A DNA stretch of 26,442 nucleotides. It comes from Candidatus Caccousia avistercoris (GTDB lineage Bacteria > Bacillota > Clostridia > Oscillospirales > Acutalibacteraceae). The notes under the pieces are model-generated. The model had not been told where the DNA came from and did not search any database. It saw only the letters and a list, made by a program, of their open reading frames with translations. The position numbers and the translations under genes were made by a program. Each line of letters opens with the position of its first letter. Position 1 is the first letter of the stretch. Below, piece after piece: positions 7,908-15,571 of this stretch. Where the stretch lies: the NCBI GenBank assembly GCA_018715025.1, contig DVMK01000041.1:1-26442 (forward strand). Direction: 5' to 3'.

Positions 7908-8103
7908 CTTGCCTTCGCTGAGGAAGTGTGTTATATATTTATTTATTAAAATAACAATGAGAGAATTGCAAAGAAGTAAGCAGGATGGTTATTTATACCT
8001 GGGGGATCCATATATGCCCCCTGATCTCCCAAGGACTCTATGACGTTATGCCTCAGGGATATAGGCAAAAGTTTTTGGAAAATAACACCAGGAGGGAACG
8101 CAG
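7908..8103 (+). other. AT-rich leader upstream of the TIGR04076-type gene
   Basis: This stretch is much more AT-rich than its surroundings. It holds a weak promoter candidate (TTGCCT 7909-7914, 17 bases, TATATA 7932-7937). Pairing is possible between GGGGG (8001-8005) and CCCCC (8017-8021), with an alternative partner GATCTCCC just downstream. A 28-codon frame at 7957-8043 lacks a ribosome site. I do not recognise a riboswitch here. Confidence 0.3.
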
Positions 8104-8451
8104 GTGAAAAAATGGTACGCGGAGGAATACGAGTTTGAAATTGAGGTGACAGGCTTCCTGCGGGGCAGCCGCACCGAGCGGTACTGCCGCAACGGGGAGG
8201 AGATCGGCGACCGGTACGCCTGTACCTACGGCTGCCCGGTGAACCGGCAGGGCCAGGGGATCTGCTCCAAAACCATGATGCTCCTCTTCCCGCTGATGGA
8301 GGCTGTCCGCAGCGGCGGCGACCTGGAAAATCTGGGCGGCAGCGGAAAATACTGCAAAGACATCGTCTGCCCGGACGGCTGCGTCCTCTTCCGCCTTACG
8401 GCGAAAAAACTGGGAAACGAGAATTTTTTCAAGGGGAAATTCACAGACTGA
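8104..8451 (+). CDS. TIGR04076 family cysteine-rich small protein
   Basis: A 115-residue soluble protein of unknown function that resembles the TIGR04076 family of anaerobic bacteria. It carries seven cysteines (about 28, 40, 44, 54, 83, 88, 92), among them YACTYGCPV and the VCPDGC segment. It ends in LTAKKLGNENFFKGKF, which I remember as conserved in the family. The spacing suggests metal or cofactor binding, which is inference only. The start is GTG 8104 with GGAGGG at 8091-8096. It is 45 bases from the methyltransferase gene, so the two are probably one operon. No signal peptide or membrane helix is seen. Confidence 0.75.
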   Translation: MKKWYAEEYEFEIEVTGFLRGSRTERYCRNGEEIGDRYACTYGCPVNRQGQGICSKTMMLLFPLMEAVRSGGDLENLGGSGKYCKDIVCPDGCVLFRLTAKKLGNENFFKGKFTD

Positions 8452-8496
8452 CGCGGCTTTTTTAGAGAACCATACAGCAAAAAGGAGGAATACGGC

Positions 8497-9309
8497 ATGA
8501 GCGTGGAGGAAGTCAAACAATATTACGAAGAAAACGCGCAGAAGGAATGGGATCGCCTGGAGCAGCACCCCTTTGAGTTCCTGTTTACCACCTATATGCT
8601 GGACCAGCACATCCGGCCGGGGGACAGCGTGCTGGACATCGGCGGCGGCCCGGGCCGGTATTCCCTCTACTATGCGGAAAAGGGCTGCCCGGTGACTCTG
8701 CTGGATTTGTCGCAGGCCAACACGGCCCTGGCCAGGGACAAGGCCGCAGAGCGGGGCGTCCCCCTGCGGACCGTGACCGGCAGCTGCCTGGAGCTGGATT
8801 CTTTGGTGGACGGCCAGTTTGACCATGTGCTTCTCATGGGGCCGCTTTACCACCTGACGCATCGCCGCGACCGGGAAGCGGCCGTGAGGCTGGCGCTGTC
8901 GAAGCTGAAGCCCGGCGGCACCTTTTCCTGCTCCTTCATCCTGTCCTTCGCCGGTCTCATCTACGACCTGAAAAACGGCCCCGGCTTTCTCCCGGCCGAT
9001 TTGGCCAACCAGTCGGTGGCCCGGCTTTTAGAGTCTGTAGAGCAGGGGACGGAGTACACCGGCCCGGCCTTCACCTCCTCCTGCTTTGTCAGCCAGCGGC
9101 AGATCGAGCCCTTCCTGGCCCCCTTCGGGCTGGAAAAGCTGCACCTTTTCGGGCAGGAGGGCATTCTGGCGCTGAACGAAAACCAGGTGAAGCAGTTCCC
9201 CCAGGAGGAGTACCGCATGTGGGTGGAAACCGCCAAACAGCTTTTGGAGGTGCCTGAGCTTCTGGCTCTTTCAGAGCACGCCATGTACATAGGGCGCAAG
9301 CCGGAATAG
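8497..9309 (+). CDS. Class I SAM-dependent methyltransferase
   Basis: A 270-residue cytosolic methyltransferase. SAM motif I is VLDIGGGPGR (45-54). The acidic residue ending strand 2 is D70 in VTLLDLS, and a motif II/III region LLMGPLYHLTH follows, typical of small-molecule methyltransferases. The C-terminal third (after about 150) is a variable substrate-binding part that I cannot assign. A strong AAAGGAGG lies 9 bases before ATG 8497. It is co-directional with the TIGR04076-type gene. The substrate is unknown; the phrase GPLYHL is common in this broad group and does not decide it. Confidence 0.88.
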   Translation: MSVEEVKQYYEENAQKEWDRLEQHPFEFLFTTYMLDQHIRPGDSVLDIGGGPGRYSLYYAEKGCPVTLLDLSQANTALARDKAAERGVPLRTVTGSCLELDSLVDGQFDHVLLMGPLYHLTHRRDREAAVRLALSKLKPGGTFSCSFILSFAGLIYDLKNGPGFLPADLANQSVARLLESVEQGTEYTGPAFTSSCFVSQRQIEPFLAPFGLEKLHLFGQEGILALNENQVKQFPQEEYRMWVETAKQLLEVPELLALSEHAMYIGRKPE

Positions 9310-9318
9310 CAATTTTCA

Positions 9319-9358
9319 CGCCTGTCAGGAGTTTTTTTCAAAATCCTCTTGACAGGCG
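9319..9358. repeat. Inverted repeat overlapping the -35 box of the GntR operon
   Basis: 13-base arms 9319-9331 and 9346-9358 match except for one G-T pair, with a 14-base loop carrying seven T. The right arm contains the TTGACA of the promoter. It may be a second operator or the end of the methyltransferase transcript. The T-run lies in the loop rather than after the stem, so it is not a normal terminator. Confidence 0.45.
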
Positions 9359-9377
9359 AACTTATGTTAAATATAAT
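9349..9377 (+). promoter_or_regulatory. Consensus sigma-A promoter of the GntR-ABC operon
   Basis: TTGACA at 9349-9354 and TATAAT at 9372-9377 with exactly 17 bases between them, a perfect consensus. Such a strong promoter normally needs repression, which fits the adjacent palindrome. Confidence 0.85.
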
Positions 9378-9397
9378 GTACTTAAACAATAAGTACA
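9377..9397. promoter_or_regulatory. Palindromic operator, probable GntR-regulator site
   Basis: TGTACTTA (9377-9384) and TAAGTACA (9390-9397) form a perfect 8+8 inverted repeat with a 5-base spacer. It starts on the last base of the -10 box and covers the expected transcription start. Binding here would block RNA polymerase. YtrA-type regulators use comparable GTA...TAC palindromes. Confidence 0.7.
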
Positions 9398-9422
9398 CTT
9401 AATAACAGAAAGGAGGGCAGCC

Positions 9423-9797
9423 GTGGAAATCATCATCAGCAGCAATACCAGCAAGCCCATCTACGAGCAAATCACCTCGCAGATCAAAGCCATGATCATG
9501 AGCGGCGAGCTGCGCACCGGCGATCCCATCCCTTCCATGCGGGCGCTGGCCAAGTCCATCCACGTAAGCGTCATCACGGTACAGAAGGCGTACGAGGATC
9601 TGCAGCGGGACGGCTTCATTGAAACCACGGTAGGGCGCGGAAGCTTCGTGTCGGCCCAGAACAAGGACTTTTACCAGGAAGAGCAGCAGCGCAGGGCGGA
9701 GGAGCACCTGCAGGAGGCCGCAGAGATTGGAAGGGCCAGCGGGATTCCGGTGGAAAAGCTGGTGGAGCTTCTGCGCTTATTTTATGAGGAGGAATGA
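9423..9797 (+). CDS. GntR-family regulator, YtrA subfamily
   Basis: A 124-residue transcription factor with an N-terminal winged helix (about 10-78). Recognisable parts are PIYEQITSQIKAMIMSGEL, IPSMRALAKSIHVSVITVQKAY and the wing GFIETTVGRGSFV. The short helical C-terminal tail without a ligand domain is characteristic of the YtrA subfamily, which usually represses its own ABC transporter operon. It starts at GTG 9423 behind AAAGGAGGG. The ATPase gene follows after 3 bases. The consensus promoter and palindrome upstream indicate autoregulation. Related regulators answer to cell-wall antibiotics, but the inducer here is unknown. Confidence 0.92.
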   Translation: MEIIISSNTSKPIYEQITSQIKAMIMSGELRTGDPIPSMRALAKSIHVSVITVQKAYEDLQRDGFIETTVGRGSFVSAQNKDFYQEEQQRRAEEHLQEAAEIGRASGIPVEKLVELLRLFYEEE

Positions 9798-9800
9798 CAA

Positions 9801-10664
9801 ATGCAGGACAACGCACTGACGGTGAAGGACCTGACCAAAAGGTACCAGGGCTTCACGCTGGACCATGTGTCGTTCGACGTGCCCCGCGGCTCTATTGTAG
9901 GGCTGATTGGGGAAAACGGGGCGGGGAAGAGCACGGCCATCAACGCGGTGCTGGGCCTTGTGCAGAAGGACGGCGGCAGCGTCTCGTTTTTCGGCAGGCC
10001 GGGGGAAGAGCTGGACGGCGCGGCCCGCAGCCAGATCGGCGTGGTGTTCGACGGCAGCAATTTTCCCGAGCTTCTCACCCCCGCCAGGCTGAACAAGGTG
10101 CTGAAGGGCTCTTACCCCAGCTGGGACGAGGGGAAATTCTTTTCCCTGCTGGAGCAGCTGGGCCTGCCGCAGCGGAAAAAGATCAAGGAATTTTCCAAGG
10201 GGATGAAAATGAAGCTGTCTATTGCGGCGGCCCTCTCGCACCAGGCGAAGCTTCTCATTCTGGACGAAGCCACCAGCGGGCTGGACCCTGTGGTGCGGGA
10301 CGATATTCTGGATTTGTTCCTGGACTTTGTACAGGAGGAGGACCATTCCATTCTGGTTTCCTCCCACATTACCAGCGACCTGGAAAAGGTGGCCGACTAT
10401 ATTGTGTTTCTGCACCAGGGGCGGGTGGTGTTCTGCAAGCCGAAGGATGAGCTCATCTACCGCTACGGCATCCTCCGCTGCGGCGAAGCCCAGTTCCAGG
10501 CTCTGCGCCGGGAGGACATGGAGGCCTTCCGCCGGCAGGACTACCAGTGGGACGTGCTGGTGGCCGACCGGGAGGCTGCCGCCCGCAGGTACCCGAAGGC
10601 CGTGGTGGATCCGGCCACGATTGACGACATTATGCTGCTTTATGTAAAGGGGGAGCGTCCATGA
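9801..10664 (+). CDS. ABC transporter ATP-binding protein, YtrB/BcrA-like
   Basis: A 287-residue ATPase that would energise the membrane protein encoded next. Walker A is GENGAGKST (37-45). The signature is the divergent FSKGMKMKL instead of LSGGQ, usual for YtrB-type ATPases. Walker B is LLILDEATSGLDP, followed by a switch histidine in SSHI. The last 70 residues are a C-terminal extension common in ABC-2 type exporters. It starts 3 bases after the GntR gene with GAGGAGG as ribosome site, and its stop overlaps the permease start. Export, drug resistance or lipid handling are possible; the substrate cannot be read from the sequence. Confidence 0.93.
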   Translation: MQDNALTVKDLTKRYQGFTLDHVSFDVPRGSIVGLIGENGAGKSTAINAVLGLVQKDGGSVSFFGRPGEELDGAARSQIGVVFDGSNFPELLTPARLNKVLKGSYPSWDEGKFFSLLEQLGLPQRKKIKEFSKGMKMKLSIAAALSHQAKLLILDEATSGLDPVVRDDILDLFLDFVQEEDHSILVSSHITSDLEKVADYIVFLHQGRVVFCKPKDELIYRYGILRCGEAQFQALRREDMEAFRRQDYQWDVLVADREAAARRYPKAVVDPATIDDIMLLYVKGERP

Positions 10665-11287
10665 AAGGGCTGTTGCTGAAGGATTTTTACATTGTGCGGT
10701 CCAGTCTGCTGATTCTGGCCGTCACGTTCCTGGCGGTGGGGGTGGCGCTGTCGTTCCTCATCTCCCCCTGGGCGCTGGTGGTGGCGATTGCCGTCATTTT
10801 CAGCTTCCAGGCTTCCGCCACCGTTCAGGTAGACAAGGCTTCCCAGTGGAACCGGTTCGCCGCCACCCTGCCCCTTTCCCGCCGGCAGGTAATTTCCAGC
10901 AAATACCTGCTCACGGCCATCCTGGGCGCAGGGGGCATTTTGCTGGGGGCAGCCGTGGGGCTGGTTGTCATGGCCTTCCAGGGGCAGGTGGATTTGGGCG
11001 GCCTTACCCCCTACCTGTGCCTGGCCGTGCTGCTGGTGTTTCTGCCCAGCAGCGTGATCCTTCCCCTTTCCTTTGTGCTGGACGAGGAGAAAAGCATTGT
11101 GGGAAACGTGCTGGCCTACCTGGCCTCTGCCGGGCTGTTCGCCGGCTTCATCCTGCTGGTCCGGCGGTTCCTCCTGCCGGAGGGGGACATGACCGCCGCG
11201 CTGGCGGCGGCGGCCCTGCTGGGGTTGCTGGCCTTCGCCCTTTCCTGGCTTTTCTGCCCGGGGAAGCTGAGCAAACGGGATATTTGA
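10661..11287 (+). CDS. ABC-2 type transporter permease
   Basis: A 208-residue integral membrane protein with about six hydrophobic segments (roughly 15-34, 36-52, 82-106, 116-138, 145-165, 177-198). The cytoplasmic stretch SQWNRFAATLPLSRRQVISSKY after the second helix is typical of the ABC2_membrane_5 type permeases paired with YtrB-like ATPases. It overlaps the ATPase stop by 4 bases (ATGA) and ends the operon just before a terminator. With only one permease gene, a homodimer is the likely arrangement. Confidence 0.88.
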   Translation: MKGLLLKDFYIVRSSLLILAVTFLAVGVALSFLISPWALVVAIAVIFSFQASATVQVDKASQWNRFAATLPLSRRQVISSKYLLTAILGAGGILLGAAVGLVVMAFQGQVDLGGLTPYLCLAVLLVFLPSSVILPLSFVLDEEKSIVGNVLAYLASAGLFAGFILLVRRFLLPEGDMTAALAAAALLGLLAFALSWLFCPGKLSKRDI

Positions 11288-11301
11288 CAGAACACAGAGG
11301 G

Positions 11302-11353
11302 CGGCGGTCTGGTTCCCTTCCCCGCGGGGGATGGAATCAGGCCGCCGTTTTTT
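11302..11353 (+). terminator. Rho-independent terminator of the GntR-ABC operon
   Basis: 15-base arms 11302-11316 and 11333-11347 pair with two G-T wobbles and enclose a small CCCC/GGGG hairpin. Six T follow at 11348-11353. Confidence 0.88.
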
Positions 11354-11365
11354 CTGTTAAAACGA

Positions 11366-11402
11366 GAGAAAATATAAGAATTTGCGAGAAAACAAGAGAA
11401 AA
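11366..11402 (+). repeat. Three phased GAGAAAA direct repeats upstream of pot operon
   Basis: GAGAAAA occurs at 11366-11372, 11386-11392 and 11396-11402. Start-to-start distances are exactly 20 and 10 bases, placing all three on one face of the helix about 75 bases upstream of the -35 box. It may be a regulator or bending site, or chance in an A-rich leader. Confidence 0.3.
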
Positions 11403-11476
11403 TCTGACATAAACTTCTGATAATTCAGGGAGAAAGAAGATTTTTTTCGATTTTGTTGTAAAATTCTAAATATATA

Positions 11477-11505
11477 TTGACAAAGAGGGCGGAAAACACT
11501 ATAGT
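11477..11505 (+). promoter_or_regulatory. Promoter of the polyamine transport operon
   Basis: TTGACA at 11477-11482, 17 bases, then TATAGT at 11500-11505. The surrounding DNA is strongly AT-rich, and the first gene starts about 90 bases downstream. The rest of the gap 11354-11600 holds the GAGAAAA repeats and an imperfect GCCGT/ACGGC hairpin in the leader. Confidence 0.8.
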
Positions 11506-11600
11506 AAAATCGTTGCGTTCCGTATCCCTCCGGCGGCCGTTGGGGCGCTGACGGCGGGGAAGGGGCGCGGCTATTTTTTGATGCAAAGGGGATGCGCGGG

Positions 11601-12731
11601 ATGGGGGAAAAACCGATTATTTCCCTGCAGAACATTGCGGTTTCGTTCGACGGGGAGCAGATTTTGAAAAACCTGAACCTGAATATCAGGGACGGGGAGT
11701 TTGTCACGCTGCTGGGCCCTTCCGGCTGCGGCAAGACGACCACACTGCGGATCATAGGCGGCTTTGTCCGGCCCGACACGGGGGACGTGTATTTTGACGG
11801 CAAAAAGATTACGGACGTGCCCCCTCACAAGCGGGAGGTCAACACCATTTTTCAGAAATACGCCCTGTTTCCGCATTTGAATGTGTACGACAACGTGGCC
11901 TTCGGCATGCGCATCCATAAAAAGAGCGAAAAGGAAATTAAGAAAACGGTGCACGAAATGCTGGACCTGGTCAGCCTGGGGGGCTTTGCCCACCGGGGCG
12001 TAAACCGGCTTTCCGGCGGGCAGCAGCAGCGGGTGGCCATCGCCCGCGCCCTGGCCAACGACCCCAAGGTGCTGCTTCTGGACGAGCCCCTGGGCGCCCT
12101 GGACCTGAAGCTGCGGAAGGACATGCAGGTAGAGCTGAAAAAAATCCAGCAGGCCACCGGCATCACCTTTGTGTTCGTCACCCACGACCAGGAGGAGGCC
12201 CTTTCCATGAGCGACACCGTGGTGGTCATGGACAAGGGCGAGATCCAGCAGATCGGCACCCCGCAGGATATTTACAACGAGCCTCAGAACGCCTTTGTGG
12301 CCGACTTCATCGGCGAAAGCAATATTCTGGACGGCGTCATGCACGAGGATTACCTGTGCGAGTTTGCGGGCCGCAAATTCCGCTGTGTAGACAAGGGCTT
12401 CGCCCCCCGGGAAAGCGTGGACGTGGTTATCCGCCCGGAGGACATTGACGTGATGGAGCCGTCGGAGGAATATTTGACCGGCACCGTCACCAATGTAACC
12501 TTCAAGGGCGTGCATTATGAGATTATTGTGGACGTGAAGGGATTCAAGTGGATGATTCAATCCACTGATTTTCAGGAGGTGGGGAACGTCATCGGCCTGC
12601 GGCTGCAGCCGGACGACATCCACATTATGAAAAAGTCGGAATATTCCGGCATGTTTGGGGATTACAGCACCTTCAGCGACGAAATGGAGGAGGACCAGTC
12701 CCTGCAGGAGGAGGCGGAGAGGGAAGAATGA
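11601..12731 (+). CDS. potA: Spermidine/putrescine ABC transporter ATPase PotA
   Basis: A 376-residue ATPase powering polyamine import. Walker A GPSGCGKTT starts at residue 39. The Q-loop FQKYALFPHL, signature LSGGQQQRVAIARAL, Walker B LLLDEPLGALD and switch histidine in VTHDQEEA are all present. After about residue 235 comes a TOBE-type regulatory domain (VVIRPEDIDVM and following), as in PotA. I prefer ATG 11601 because AAAGGGG ends directly against ATG 11592 but sits 9 bases before 11601; the upstream start would add only three residues. It is first gene of potABCD and its stop overlaps potB by 4 bases. No regulator gene is attached to the operon. Confidence 0.95.
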   Translation: MGEKPIISLQNIAVSFDGEQILKNLNLNIRDGEFVTLLGPSGCGKTTTLRIIGGFVRPDTGDVYFDGKKITDVPPHKREVNTIFQKYALFPHLNVYDNVAFGMRIHKKSEKEIKKTVHEMLDLVSLGGFAHRGVNRLSGGQQQRVAIARALANDPKVLLLDEPLGALDLKLRKDMQVELKKIQQATGITFVFVTHDQEEALSMSDTVVVMDKGEIQQIGTPQDIYNEPQNAFVADFIGESNILDGVMHEDYLCEFAGRKFRCVDKGFAPRESVDVVIRPEDIDVMEPSEEYLTGTVTNVTFKGVHYEIIVDVKGFKWMIQSTDFQEVGNVIGLRLQPDDIHIMKKSEYSGMFGDYSTFSDEMEEDQSLQEEAEREE

Positions 12732-13546
12732 AATCAAAAGCCGTGTTCGCCCCCTACCTGGTGTGGATGGTAATTTTCATCCTGGTTCCCATGCTGCTGG
12801 TGGTGTACTTTGCCTTTACCGACAAAAGCGGCGCCTTCACCCTGGAAAACATCATGAAGGTGGGGCAGTATTCCAACGTGTTTGTGCGCTCCATCTGGCT
12901 GGGGGCGCTGGCCACCGCCATCTGCCTTTTGACCGGGTACCCGGTGGCCTACATCATCGCCCACAGCAGCGTAAGGCGGCAGAGCGTGCTCATTATGCTG
13001 CTCATGCTGCCTATGTGGATGAATTTCCTGCTGCGCACCTACGCCTGGATGACCCTGCTGGAGGACAGCGGCCTCATCAACAATCTGCTGGCCGCCCTGG
13101 GCCTGCCCCGGGTACACATGATCAACACTCAGGGAGCGGTGGTGCTGGGCATGGTGTACAACTATATTCCGTACATGATTTTGCCCCTGTATTCTGTGAT
13201 GAGCAAAATTGACGTTTCCGTTATTGAGGCGGCCCAGGACCTGGGGGCCGACGGGAGGAAGGTTTTTTGGAAGGTGACGCTGCCCATGAGCATGCCGGGG
13301 GTAATTTCCGGCATTACCATGGTGTTTGTTCCGGCGGTGAGCACCTTCATCATTTCCAAAATGCTGGGGGGCGGCGGGAACCTGCTCATCGGCGACCTGA
13401 TCGACATGCAGTTCCTGGGCAGCTCCTACAATCCCAACCTGGGCTCTGCCATTTCCCTGGTGCTCATGGTGCTCATCCTCATCTGCATGGGGATTATGAA
13501 CGAGTTTGATGACGGCGAGACAGAGAAGGGGGGAATGATGCCGTGA
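12728..13546 (+). CDS. potB: Spermidine/putrescine ABC permease PotB
   Basis: A 272-residue membrane permease of the PotB/PotH type with about six helices, beginning with a hydrophobic stretch at residues 7-28. The coupling EAA loop is present as EAAQDLGADGRKVFWKVTLP. PMWMNFLLRTYAWM is a typical PotB segment. The gene overlaps potA (ATGA) and potC (GTGA) by 4 bases each, so translation is coupled and the two permeases are made together to form a heterodimeric channel with PotC. Confidence 0.95.
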   Translation: MKSKAVFAPYLVWMVIFILVPMLLVVYFAFTDKSGAFTLENIMKVGQYSNVFVRSIWLGALATAICLLTGYPVAYIIAHSSVRRQSVLIMLLMLPMWMNFLLRTYAWMTLLEDSGLINNLLAALGLPRVHMINTQGAVVLGMVYNYIPYMILPLYSVMSKIDVSVIEAAQDLGADGRKVFWKVTLPMSMPGVISGITMVFVPAVSTFIISKMLGGGGNLLIGDLIDMQFLGSSYNPNLGSAISLVLMVLILICMGIMNEFDDGETEKGGMMP

Positions 13547-14346
13547 AGAAGGCGGTTTCCCGCGTGTACATGACCCTGGTGTTCGTCTTTCTGTACGCGC
13601 CCATCCTGCTGCTCATCGTCTTTTCCTTCAACGATTCCGACACCAAAAGCCGCACCGTGTGGTCTGGCTTTTCCACCCGCTGGTACGAGCAGCTGTTTCA
13701 GGACCGCATGCTGCTGGACGCCCTGCGCAACACGCTTATCATCGCCGTGGTGGCGGCGGTGGCTTCCACCGTTTTGGGCACCCTGGCGGCCATCAGCATT
13801 GACTCTATGAAAAAGTGGAAGCGGAAGCTGGTCATGAACATTACCAACCTGCCCATGCTGAACCCCGAAATCGTCACCGGCGTTTCCCTCATGCTGCTCA
13901 TGGTGTTCGCCGCCCGGTTCCTGGGGGTGGACCTGGGCATGGGCTCCATCATCCTGGCACACATCACCTTCTGCCTGCCCTACGTCATTCTTTCGGTGCT
14001 TCCCAAGCTGGGGCAGATGGATCCCCACCTGTACGAGGCGGCCCAGGACCTGGGCTGCACCCCTGTGCGCGCCTTTTTCAAGGTGGTTCTGCCTGAAATT
14101 ATGCCCGGCGTGGTGACGGGCATGGTAATGGCCTTCACCCTCTCCATTGACGACTTTATCATCAGCTACTTCTGCAGCGGCACCACACAGACGCTGCCGG
14201 TGTTCATCTACTCCATGACCCGCAAGCGGGTCAGCCCGGAAATCAACGCTCTTTCCACCCTGCTGTTCGCGGTCGTGCTCCTGCTGCTGCTTGTCATCAA
14301 CATCCGCCAGGGGAAGGTGGGGAAGAAGAGGGAGGTGGAAGCATGA
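13543..14346 (+). CDS. potC: Spermidine/putrescine ABC permease PotC
   Basis: A 267-residue permease of the PotC/PotI type. After an N-terminal helix (about 10-28) comes the FNDSDTKSRTVWSGFSTRWY periplasmic-type loop, a PotC hallmark. The EAA loop reads EAAQDLGCTPVRAFFKVVLP. A DDFIISYFCSGTTQTLPVFIYS segment near the C-terminus is typical of the family. The GTG start overlaps the potB stop, and the stop overlaps potD. It ends in a basic cytoplasmic tail. Confidence 0.95.
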   Translation: MKKAVSRVYMTLVFVFLYAPILLLIVFSFNDSDTKSRTVWSGFSTRWYEQLFQDRMLLDALRNTLIIAVVAAVASTVLGTLAAISIDSMKKWKRKLVMNITNLPMLNPEIVTGVSLMLLMVFAARFLGVDLGMGSIILAHITFCLPYVILSVLPKLGQMDPHLYEAAQDLGCTPVRAFFKVVLPEIMPGVVTGMVMAFTLSIDDFIISYFCSGTTQTLPVFIYSMTRKRVSPEINALSTLLFAVVLLLLLVINIRQGKVGKKREVEA

Positions 14347-15536
14347 AAAAGGCGAAAAGGCTTCTGCCCGCCCTTTTGGCCCCCCTGCTGCTGTTCCAGG
14401 CCCCGCCCGCCCAGGCGGCGGAGGCCCCCGAGGCCGTGCCCCTCACCGGGGAGACCATCTATGTGTACAACTGGGGCGAATACATCGCAGACGGCACCGA
14501 CGGCACCCTGGACGTGAACGCAGAGTTCACCCGCCGCACCGGAATCCAGGTGGAGTACAGCACCTTCGACACCAACGAGTCCCTTTACTCCAAGCTGGTG
14601 GGCGGCGGGGCCAGCTACGACGTGATCATCCCCTCCGACTACATGATCTCCCGCATGATCAACGAGGGGATGCTGGAAAAGCTGGATTTTTCCAATATTC
14701 CCAATTTCCAGTACATTGATGAGGAGTACCGGAATATGGGCTACGACCCCTCCAACGAGTATTCCGTCCCCTACACCTGGGGCGTGGTGGGGATTTTCTA
14801 CAACAAGGATTACGTGACAGAGCCGGTGGACAGCTGGGAAATTTTGTGGGACGAGCAGTACGCCGGGAAAATCCTCATGTTCGACAACCCGCGGGACGCC
14901 TTCGGCATTGCGCAGAAGCGGCTGGGCTTTTCCTTCAATTCCACCGACGAGGACCAGTGGATCGAGGCGGCCGCCCTGCTGAAGGAGCAGAAGCCCCTGG
15001 TGCAGGCCTACGTGATGGACCAGATTTTTGACAAAATGGAAAGCGGCGAGGCATGGCTGGCCCCCTACTACGCCGGGGACGCCGCCACCCTGGTGGCGGA
15101 AAACGACAAAATAGGCTTCGCCATTCCCACCAGGGAAGGAACCAACTTCTTTGTGGACGCCATGTGCATTCCCAAGGGCTGCCGGAACAAAAGCGGGGCG
15201 GAGGCTTACATCAACTTCCTCTGCGACCCGGAGATCGCCGCCGCCAATATGGAGTACATCGGCTATTCCACCCCAGAGACAGCGGCCAAGGAGCTTCTTC
15301 CGGAGGACGTGGTGAACAACCCCATCTTTTACCCGCCCCAGGAGATTCTGGACAACTCTGAGGTGTTTGTGGCCCTTCCGGAGGAAACCAGCGAGCTGCT
15401 GGACACCCTCTGGGCCGAGGTGAAAATGGGGGGCCCCGGCCAGACCGCCACCCTGCTGGTTACTCTGGGTGGATTTCTGGCCATTTACATTGGAATTGTA
15501 GCGTACAAGAAAATCAAGAGAAAGCGGGAGCTGTGA
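14343..15536 (+). CDS. potD: Polyamine-binding protein PotD with C-terminal membrane anchor
   Basis: A 397-residue extracellular solute-binding protein for spermidine or putrescine. A signal peptide of about 25 residues ends in AQA with no lipobox cysteine. The mature domain has the PotD features VYNWGEYI, the DVIIPSDYMI segment, VPYTWGVVGIFYN, a WLAPYYAGDAA ligand region and FFVDAMCIPKG. Unlike typical Gram-positive lipoprotein PotD, it ends in a hydrophobic helix (about 369-388) followed by KKIKRKREL. This predicts the binding domain outside and the basic tail inside, with a membrane tether in place of a lipid. The start overlaps potC by 4 bases. Family assignment is secure; the anchor is inferred from hydrophobicity and the positive-inside rule. 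Confidence 0.95.
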   Translation: MKKAKRLLPALLAPLLLFQAPPAQAAEAPEAVPLTGETIYVYNWGEYIADGTDGTLDVNAEFTRRTGIQVEYSTFDTNESLYSKLVGGGASYDVIIPSDYMISRMINEGMLEKLDFSNIPNFQYIDEEYRNMGYDPSNEYSVPYTWGVVGIFYNKDYVTEPVDSWEILWDEQYAGKILMFDNPRDAFGIAQKRLGFSFNSTDEDQWIEAAALLKEQKPLVQAYVMDQIFDKMESGEAWLAPYYAGDAATLVAENDKIGFAIPTREGTNFFVDAMCIPKGCRNKSGAEAYINFLCDPEIAAANMEYIGYSTPETAAKELLPEDVVNNPIFYPPQEILDNSEVFVALPEETSELLDTLWAEVKMGGPGQTATLLVTLGGFLAIYIGIVAYKKIKRKREL

Positions 15537-15571
15537 GAAAAGGCCCCGAAGAAAGAACAGGAGGATGAAGC

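Noticed and set aside
7957..8043. A 28-codon frame that might be a leader peptide before the TIGR04076-type gene
   Set aside because: It has no ribosome site and no attenuator-like codon run; kept only as a note in the leader entry.
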